The notes under the pieces were generated by a model. It worked only from the letters and a program-made list of their open reading frames with translations. It was not told the DNA's origin and did not search any database. From Epichloe hybrida (taxonomy: Eukaryota > Ascomycota > Sordariomycetes > Hypocreales > Clavicipitaceae), in assembly GCA_019022495.1 (NCBI GenBank), contig JAFEKR010000001.1, positions 6,200,001 through 6,264,000 of the forward strand: a DNA stretch of 64,000 nucleotides. The letters run 5' to 3'. Made by a program: the position numbers and the translations under genes. Positions 57,035 through 64,000 of this stretch are shown in pieces; position 1 is the first letter of the stretch; every line of letters starts with the position of its first letter.

Positions 57035-58153
57035 ATGCTGGAACCACATGCGATTTCTAGACCCATGGATCAAGCGAACGTCTACGGCCACTCGCGGTCC
57101 CGAACAACCTCCTCGAATACGTTTCCCCTTTCGCAGCAACAACATCAACACCAACGTCCGCATCCACAGCAACAGCAGCAACATTACCTTCATCAACAAC
57201 AAGCTGGCTCTCAATATCCCCAAGCTGTGCCTCCACACATGCATCATTCCCGCCGCTCCCCGTCCGTCACAACCTTCAGCACCACCTCGAGCATGCAACC
57301 TCCTGCTGCCTACCGCACCTCATCTTCGACAGAACTTCGCCGCTCCATCTCCAGCCGCTCTGGGGGAACCATCCCACAGCCATCTGGCTATGTAGCGCTT
57401 CTCCGCAGGCAAAAAGCCACGGTCTGGTGCGATCGCGCGCAGTATGAAGACCCGCGTGCCACGGCCCAACAAAGGGCAGCCAAGATGCGCGCAAACCTCG
57501 AGGTCGTGGGAGGTGGCCGTGGTGCCCTTGTTGGCAGCCGCAGCAACACCGGTATTAGCGCCACAGGCAAGGTTGCCGCCAAGATCAGACACCACGGCAA
57601 GAACCCCGTCGTCGGATACGCACCGGGAGACACCAATCACGTCGGCGTCGGCGGCGTGCCATTGCGTCTCAGTGCCACCGAAGTAGAGGGGGGAAGTAGC
57701 GACGAGGATGACGCGCAGACCATGTCTCGGGCGCATCATCGTCGGACTGGAAGCAGCGGCCGAAGCAGCATCGGAAGCGGTAGGCGAGGCGTGCAGTATC
57801 GGGGGGCCTCAGCCGGTTCTGTTGCGTCTGGGTCCCAGAAACGGCGAAGTCCGGGCGATACTCCGGAGCGAACAGGCAGTCTGGCCGACCATCCAGAGGA
57901 ACCAAGTAATGCCATGGACGATTATGCTTCAGGACGGGCCCAGAGTTCGAGCAGTGCTAGTAGCGGCGAGCGAGCCGATAACGTTGGAGAGCTCGGCATC
58001 GCTCCCAAGGTGGCTGTCAACTCGCAAAAGAACTCGGCTCTAACCAGAGAAAAGAGCGTCAAGAGCGCCGAAGAGCTCAAGCGGAGAGGTAGTGTCGACG
58101 AGAGGACCGCAACACTCACCTCCGGCCGCCTCTACATTGCCAATCCCGATTGA
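57035..58153 (+). CDS. Conserved fungal protein of unknown function, Ser/Gln-rich
   Basis: An open frame extends further 5', but the first ATG is at 57035, giving 372 aa with no intron. Residues 25-70 are Gln/His-rich. A more ordered, charged block follows (about 115-190: GYVALLRRQKATVWCDRAQ, QRAAKMRANLEVVGGG, AAKIRHHGKNPVVGY), then GVGGVPLRLSATEVEGG. The rest is Ser/Gly/Arg-rich and likely disordered, with phosphorylation-type SP and RRxS sites. The ordered block looks conserved, but I do not recognise a named domain. Confidence 0.7.
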   Translation: MLEPHAISRPMDQANVYGHSRSRTTSSNTFPLSQQQHQHQRPHPQQQQQHYLHQQQAGSQYPQAVPPHMHHSRRSPSVTTFSTTSSMQPPAAYRTSSSTELRRSISSRSGGTIPQPSGYVALLRRQKATVWCDRAQYEDPRATAQQRAAKMRANLEVVGGGRGALVGSRSNTGISATGKVAAKIRHHGKNPVVGYAPGDTNHVGVGGVPLRLSATEVEGGSSDEDDAQTMSRAHHRRTGSSGRSSIGSGRRGVQYRGASAGSVASGSQKRRSPGDTPERTGSLADHPEEPSNAMDDYASGRAQSSSSASSGERADNVGELGIAPKVAVNSQKNSALTREKSVKSAEELKRRGSVDERTATLTSGRLYIANPD

Positions 58154-59488
58154 GGAGTCACCAAGGATTTTTCCAAAAGTTTTGCACACGGTTTTTGTAA
58201 ACTCGGAGTTTTATCAGCCGCTCGGTTTTGTTCATGTGCCAAGGCCCAATTTTCGGTCGTTATGAATCACCCGGGATACATGACTCCGGGGTTCGCGGCA
58301 GGATGAGATTTCAATCTGTTGTTCTACATTTCATCATCTTTTTGTGTGTCGATACCAACAAACAGTGCTATGTATTATTCCTTTATTTCGCCTTACTCGA
58401 ATCACTCTCGCTTATGCTGTGTGGTATTTGCTGCTGCTGTGCGGTGGCAAAAAGCTGTTTCTACAAGCAATTCATCATTAATGTTATCCTACAGCGAGAC
58501 AAGGTAAAGCGGGTGTTTGATGACACTGGCAACGCACCCGAGTCGGGTTGCCAATCAATAGGTACATATGGCCATAATAATAACACGACATGAGAGATGG
58601 CGAGCAATCAGATCACTGCGGTGGCCACGGACCTTCAATGAGGCAATTGAGCTGTTTTATTTGCGTGAAACCTTTGTCTCGAAATGACTGGCGTCCGTGT
58701 TCGAGACTCGACTAGCTGGCCTCGGCTTTACGTGACAATACCTCCTCTCCTTGTCCGGCCTCGTTGTGAACCAACTTTCTTGATGGGCGTCATTAATTGC
58801 GAGAGAATACGGGACATTGTCGAGGCAGCAGTTGGGGCATTTACATCGTCTTGTTCCGAATGCACCCTTTTCCCAACCCCAAGAACATTTCGGAAGGTTT
58901 CGCTCGACGCTAACAATAAGCTGCTGCTTATTCTAATACCGGATTAGCCTCTGCGACGTTTGCCAAAGCCACGTGCTGCTGCTGACCGAACACAGCTCAA
59001 CAGCGCGGGGCATCCCCGAGTGGCACGTGAATGCTCAATTTTTGAACCCCTCATCTGCAGGCTTCAGCCACACCGCTCTGCCCCGAGAATCACCCGTAAA
59101 CGTGGCGGCACACGGCGTTTGTCCTCCCGTCCCCCCGTCCCTCAGGGACCCTTCGACGCGTCCCCGCTTTAACAGACAAGAAGTCTGGCCACTTTGATTA
59201 GCCACTAATGGATCGCAGGCGCCAACTTCACGCGTCCGCGTCTGTGCCTTTCCCTTCCAAGTGCCCTCTTTGAAGCCAATTTGGCAGCATCTCCATCTTC
59301 CTTCCAATTCCCCCGTTTGTACGGAGTACGCATTACTCATTGAGGGACCCTGCCGTCACTCAGCACCGAGACCGATGCAGACAATTCTGTGCCCCGACAG
59401 GTAGTCAGCCATACCATCGAGAAACAGCACACACGGTCATTGGCTTTTGTCATTGCTCCGTCATCCACCCCATCGGTTGATTGAGAAT
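58154..59488. other. Intergenic, promoter of the CAF-1 gene
   Basis: No gene is supported. CACGTG E-boxes lie at 58970-58975 and 59024-59029, and TACGGAGTA at 59320. Confidence 0.5.
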
Positions 59489-61561
59489 ATGTATATGCCT
59501 TGTCAGGCTGGCGCTCGACGAACAGAAGCTTTTCCGATGCCCCTATCTGAGATGTCACCGAATATGCAGGAGATGGATTCGACAGGACGGAAACGAAGCC
59601 ATGATGAGTATGCAGGAGACGTATTGAAGATGGATGAGGATGCGGATGCCAAGATACCCAAGGTGTCTTCTATTGTGCCATCCGGTGACAGCTGTGAGCA
59701 CCCCTCGGGACGTTCTACGCCGGCTGTCACTCAGCGTTAACTTTTTTTCCACCATAGTACTGCCCCCGCGAGTTCAACCCCATGTCCAACCATCGTCAAT
59801 CGGATTCGGCTCCCCAGCACATACTGAGGCTGGTAGCAGAACTCCAGCGCGCAACTCTCCCTCTCCACTCACACCCACCAAAGTCAAGTCTGGCAAGCCG
59901 TCGGACGGCAACGATACGCCTGCCACCACGTCGCCAAGTTCTACCGCCCAATCCTCGTCATCGACAGCTCACAAAGGACCCGCCCCAAAACGCAAGCGCC
60001 GGACAGCCGAGGAAAAGGAAACCAAGGAGAGGGAGCTGGTGGAGAAGAAGAGGGAGCGCGAGGAGCAGGCTAACAAGAAGGCTGCAGAGAAGGCAAGACA
60101 AGAAGAGGAAAAGGCGGCTCGGGCCAAGGAACGTGAAGAAAAACGCAAGCAAAAGGAAGAAGAGGACCGACTCAGGGCTGAGCAGCGCGAAGAGAAGAAG
60201 CGGAAGAAGGAGGAGGAACAGCGACGCATTCAGGAAGAAAAGGACAGGAAGACGCGGAGCCAGAAAAAGCTCAACGCGTTTTTCAAGATTCCCAGCACTC
60301 CAAAGGCAGACGGCGACGGTGTTTCTGGTGTGGTCAGCCCCGTCAAAGACGCCAAACCCGCGGAAACCGAATACGATAAGCTCTTCAAGCCGTTCTTCGT
60401 TCGAGATAATACTCGCCTGGCTCATTGCGCCACGCAGATGGATCAAGAAACCAAAGATGCCAAGTCACGGATGCTTGACGGCTTCGTCACCAGACAGCAA
60501 GACGATCAGGGCGAGGGTCAGGGGAAAATCCAATCATTCAATGCAATGGAGCATTTGTGTCTTCCCTTCAAGCCCTCGGGGCGGCGGGGCAAAATCCATC
60601 ACCCTGTCAAACACATTATGGAAACAGCTTCGAGCGCAGGCGGTCCCGGCGGCATAGCCGAGGGGACACAAAAGAAGCTAGCCCGCATCCCACAGAAGGT
60701 TATTGCATTCTCGCAGGACGTCCGTCCCCCATACTATGGCACGATTACTCTAAAGCCGTTTGCTCTAGGGCGTGATACCATCAGCAGGCTCGCGCGTAAG
60801 CCGACAGGCCGCCGCCTGCCACTTGATTATGATTACGACTCGGAAGCCGAGTGGCAGGAGGAAGAAGGAGAAGATGTCGATCTGGACGATGGCGATGACG
60901 AAGAGCTCAATGATGAGGATGATATGGATGGTTTCCTGGATGACACGGAAGATGTCGGTCCATCGAGACGGATATTCGGCAGTGAAATGGAGCCCGAAAG
61001 CACGGGCATCTGTTTCGAGAACCATGTCGGCCTTGGACCTAACCGTACTGTTTATGAACACAAGATGGAGTTTATGCATGGTAAGAAGACTTGCTCGCTG
61101 CTATGGGAACCTGCACGAAACGGAGCTAACGTGGCATCTCAGAGGGACTGGAACACACCTGGGGCATTGATCCATGGTCCACCGACTATTGGGAACCAGA
61201 GACGAAGGCCAAGCCGGCACCGTTGATGCATTCGACGGCCAGCAAGATGCCACCTCCTCCAGCACCCGCCAATGCTTTCGCGGCACTGACTGGTGAGGCA
61301 GGCAATGCGGCAACGGTGGCGGCGGCGGCGGCGGCGGCTGCCAAGCTAGTCAAGGCCGAGCTCATGAATGACGTGAAACAGGCCATTCTCGACAACAAGG
61401 CCCTCTCCAAGGTCGGCATCATTGACTTCATCTTTCACCGGTTTCGGGATAGTGTATCTCGCGCCGAGGTGAAGAACACACTGGAACACGTTGCCGAGAA
61501 GAAGGGAGCCGGACGATCAAAGGAGTGGGATCTCAAGCCAGGTCACGAAATCGTGCTATAA
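59489..61561 (+). CDS. cac1: Chromatin assembly factor 1 subunit A (p150)
   Basis: Exons 59489-59693, 59758-61080 and 61143-61561 (introns 64 and 62 bp) give 648 aa. The ATG at 59489 is the first in frame; ATGs at 59495 and 59537 (MPLSEMSPNMQEMDS) are plausible alternatives. CAF-1 deposits new H3-H4 behind replication forks with PCNA. Domain order fits the large subunit: an N-terminal RKRSHDE segment, a long charged coiled coil (about 165-265, KREREEQANKKAAEKAR), a PIP-like QKKLNAFFKIP, the acidic run GEDVDLDDGDDEELNDEDDM (about 460-480) and a C-terminal winged-helix block (KQAILDNKALSKVGIIDFIF). A poly-Ala run lies near 565. Two convincing introns restore frame across the acidic domain. Confidence 0.92.
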
Positions 61562-62278
61562 AAGTGCTGACGCATAGATGGCTGGTGTTGAAGCCCCCCT
61601 TTTTCCTTTTTCTTTTCCTTTTCCTTTCTCTTCTTTCGCGCCGACGGTGTCTATTTAGCGAGGAGCAAACTTGGCTGGCATGTATTTACAACTGTTCCTC
61701 CTCTGGCCCTAAGCAGGTCCTGCTACATTTTACCCGTGTACATACATACATGTTCCAGAAGACAAGGCAGCTGGCATTAAGTCCGAGTGACCAATTCGTT
61801 TTAGGCAATTAAATGAGAGATGGCTATTGCTATTATTGATTATGTACGGAGTAAGCGGTGTGCGTGCAGTCTGCACATTCGCCTGGAACTGAACCTTGAT
61901 ACGGAGCAAGCACGCAGTTGGTCGGTAAATTGCCGAGACCACCGCCACGGTTCGGACCCTGCCAGCAGACAGCCCCCCCCCCCCCTGCGCCACCGACTTT
62001 AATCTTCTTGTCAAGATTTACCTTGTCTGCTCACAAGCTCACAACTGCAACGGCGCAACCACATACCGACCGGATTTTCCAGTCCCCCCATCCGCGGGCA
62101 GCCCTTTCCAACCTGTTTCCTGTTTCTGTTCGAGACGGAACAAACACCAGCCGAGCCGCCTGCCGCTGTGACGAATTCCTTGCCCCCTCGTTGGCCAATT
62201 TCTGCTGAACCAGAAAGCCGTCGTTTGCTCTTGTTCTCGCACGACCCAGCAATGACTGCCACCTTCCCCCTTCACTAG
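61562..62278. other. Intergenic sequence
   Basis: CAF-1 3' UTR and promoter of the next frame. TACGGAGTA at 61845 and a C-run near 61974-61984. No gene is seen. Confidence 0.5.
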
Positions 62279-62998
62279 ATGGAGGACCCGTGGACCCCCC
62301 GCTGGACGACCGACACGGCCCCGGATCCGTGGACGCCGAGCTCGGACACGGCTCTGACAGTAAAGGGGGACCCCGGGGGCGCGACGACCCCGTTGACGAC
62401 TGCTCTCCTCCCGCGGTACCCCGTCGACCTGTCTCATCTGGAGCGCCTCTTCCCCGGAACCAGGACGTGCTCGGCCCAGCCCGCGCGTCTCGCCGACGAG
62501 ACCTTCCCATCCATGGTCCATCGCATTTCGCGCCTCGGCTCCATCAGAAGGCACGGCGGCGACGACGACGACGTCCGCGTGTCGTGGAAGGATTCACATA
62601 CTCGCCGGGCCGTCCTCGCGACTGTCCGGCGATGGATGGAAGAGGACTCCCGGGGGGGTCGCGCCCTGCCTGGAACTGGAAGGAGGCTGGGCCGTGCCGG
62701 CGCCGCCATGTTCAACTGGGACTTGGAAGCGCCGGGCGTGCAAATCGGCGAGCTGCTCTCGCGGAAAAGGGGCAGTTCTCACACGACGCGAGACCCCGCT
62801 GATACTCGTCGCCACGGCCGGCGCCTGCCCGGGCCAGTGTCTTCGTCGGTTGACGAGGATCGAGACGACGACTGGGGTGAGATGGTGTCTTGTCCAGCGG
62901 TAGATGCGCCCGTCGTCGACATCCATGACCACCGCGACGACGAGATTGTACAAGGCGTGGTAAGGGGTCTGCCCAATCTGTCGTACATGTTGAGATGA
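62279..62998 (+). CDS. Hypothetical protein
   Basis: An intronless 239-aa frame with an ATG start. It is Arg/Asp/Pro-rich. A more regular central part reads RISRLGSIRRHG, HTRRAVLATVRRWMEED and FNWDLEAPGVQIGELLSRK. There is no signal peptide or membrane segment. High GC also leaves long frames open on the other strand, so coding status rests on the ATG, length and plausible amphipathic helices. Function unknown. Confidence 0.45.
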   Translation: MEDPWTPRWTTDTAPDPWTPSSDTALTVKGDPGGATTPLTTALLPRYPVDLSHLERLFPGTRTCSAQPARLADETFPSMVHRISRLGSIRRHGGDDDDVRVSWKDSHTRRAVLATVRRWMEEDSRGGRALPGTGRRLGRAGAAMFNWDLEAPGVQIGELLSRKRGSSHTTRDPADTRRHGRRLPGPVSSSVDEDRDDDWGEMVSCPAVDAPVVDIHDHRDDEIVQGVVRGLPNLSYMLR

Positions 62999-63640
62999 GA
63001 GAAACCAGACTTGGGGGGGGGGGGGGGCGCCGGATAAAATATGCATAGCTAGATGGGGCATTTTTTTTGTACATTACCTTGCGCCGTGCCTCGGACGTTA
63101 GGTCGAAAAGACGTTCCGTTTCGGAGGTCCGGCGTCATTACGGCGAGGCGTAGCACCACCTTGAGGAAGCGTCTTGTTGGTGGACACGGCGACGTCACTG
63201 AGCGCGGCCATTACACCTTGCGCGTTGCACGCATGTCTTGTCATGTTGTGCCAATCCAAGTATATTCAAACTGTTGTGCAGCTGGCCTCATCCGTCATGA
63301 AACCAATTACTTGAATGCAAAAAAAAAAAAAAAAAAAAAAAAAAAGAAAACAACCCTCGAGGTATATCAAAAAACAATGCAAGACCACCTAGACTCGTCA
63401 GTCAGCCATGATGCCTCCAAATCAGTACTTCGCTGTGCTTCAACGCCAGGCAATGCACGCCAAGTCCAAACACCCGTTCCCAGAATCCCAGGCACGTCTA
63501 CAATAATTCGTAACCTGCACAGCTCCTGGTACAATTTGCACGTATGCAAACATTCTTCCCTCATCAGTCCTCAGTCCTCAGTCCTCAGTCCTCAGTCCTC
63601 AGTCCTCAGTCCTCAGTCCTCAGTCCTCAGTCCTCAATCC
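62999..63640. other. Intergenic with homopolymer and heptamer repeats
   Basis: Contains a G14 run near 63013-63026, an A27 tract (63319-63345), and the TCAGTCC repeat that reaches the kinase stop codon. No gene is supported. Confidence 0.5.
63564..63640. repeat. TCAGTCC heptamer repeat, eleven units
   Basis: Ten exact units and one TCAATCC directly abut the stop codon of the minus-strand gene, so the repeat forms its proximal 3' UTR. Confidence 0.95.
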
Positions 63641-64000
63641 TCAGCTCAACCCACTCGAGGCCAATATCTGTTTTAGTTCCTTGAGCTTGACCGGCTTGGT
63701 TAGAAACAAGTCGATCCCGCAAGCAAACGCCTCCTGCTGTGCCTCCGCTGATGCCAAGCCTGTCAGAGCAAAAATGGTGCATGCCTCGAGCTTGGCATCC
63801 CTTTCTTGCTGTCGAATGAGACAAGCAGCCTCGAAACCGCTCATGATGGGCATGGAAAGGTCCATAAAGATGCATGTGTATGCACCGGCGCCTTGTCGAA
63901 ACGCCTCCACCGCTTCCTTTCCATTGCAGACTGCGTCGTGCGGGTGACCTATCTTTTTCATACATGACGATAGGATCTTGAGGTTGATTGGGTTGTCGTC
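63641..64000 (-). CDS. Receiver domain at the C-terminus of a (hybrid) histidine kinase, partial
   Basis: The gene enters from beyond the window end and stops at 63641-63643. The visible 119 residues are a response-regulator receiver domain: DDNPINLKIL (acidic pair), phosphoacceptor Asp in FMDLSMPIM, Thr in ALTGLAS, and the conserved Lys in LTKPVKLKEL. It ends ILASSGLS right after the domain, as in fungal hybrid histidine kinases, which feed phosphate through HPt proteins to osmotic and stress pathways. The kinase and sensor parts lie outside the window, so the class cannot be given. Confidence 0.9.
   Translation of the reverse strand, partial: DDNPINLKILSSCMKKIGHPHDAVCNGKEAVEAFRQGAGAYTCIFMDLSMPIMSGFEAACLIRQQERDAKLEACTIFALTGLASAEAQQEAFACGIDLFLTKPVKLKELKQILASSGLS

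Noticed and set aside
59701..59757. 22-bp intron GTTAAC...ATAG in the CAF-1 gene
   Set aside because: Too short for a fungal intron; the GTGAGC donor at 59694 with the same acceptor gives a normal 64-bp intron in frame.

Overview
This window comes from a filamentous ascomycete, probably a Sordariomycete close to Hypocreales (inference). The support is short introns with GTRNGT donors and CTAAC-like branch sites, a typical fungal gene set (ILV2, siderophore transporter, SPX-EXS protein, CAF-1 large subunit, hybrid histidine kinase, cutinase), and two very AT-rich islands full of C-to-T/G-to-A decay as left by repeat-induced point mutation (RIP). All gene models below were assembled by hand from splice signals and reading frames.

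Layout. 1-15 kb: a decayed C2H2 zinc-finger relic (881-1185), an intact C2H2 paralogue (4046-5927), five-exon mitochondrial acetolactate synthase ILV2 (7470-9921), and an MFS drug transporter on the minus strand (11125-12962). 15.1-19.7 kb: a RIP-decayed DNA transposon bounded by 42-bp inverted repeats and TA. 20-27 kb: a GPI-anchored cutinase-like esterase, a two-exon EthD protein easily missed because both exons are short (22762-23254), and a siderophore transporter with SreA-type GATA sites upstream. 28-40.8 kb: a nest of RIP-mutated elements. A 2.07-kb hAT-type element with 8-bp target duplication and a decameric minisatellite core sits here. So does a complete 6.87-kb Ty1/copia-like element with 286-bp LTRs and 5-bp target duplication. 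A Tad1-like LINE scrap runs straight into exon 4 of a glycoside hydrolase family 2 gene, which it truncates (40807-42248).

42.3-47.6 kb is a gene graveyard (frameshifted bZIP gene, truncated FAD-linked oxidase) plus small foldback/MITE elements. 47.6-64 kb is normal gene-rich sequence: a secreted protein, M18 aspartyl aminopeptidase, SYG1/XPR1-type phosphate transporter, a conserved Ser-rich protein, CAF-1 subunit A, a hypothetical protein, and the receiver-domain end of a histidine kinase that continues past the window.

The most unusual signals are: (i) RIP damage that spares the outer ends of two different elements, seen best as a mirror-image mutation pattern in the two LTRs; (ii) seven unrelated minisatellites that all have a 10-bp unit; (iii) an over-represented 9-mer, TACGGAGTA, scattered through intergenic DNA; and (iv) the nested, dateable insertion history of the 28-41 kb island.
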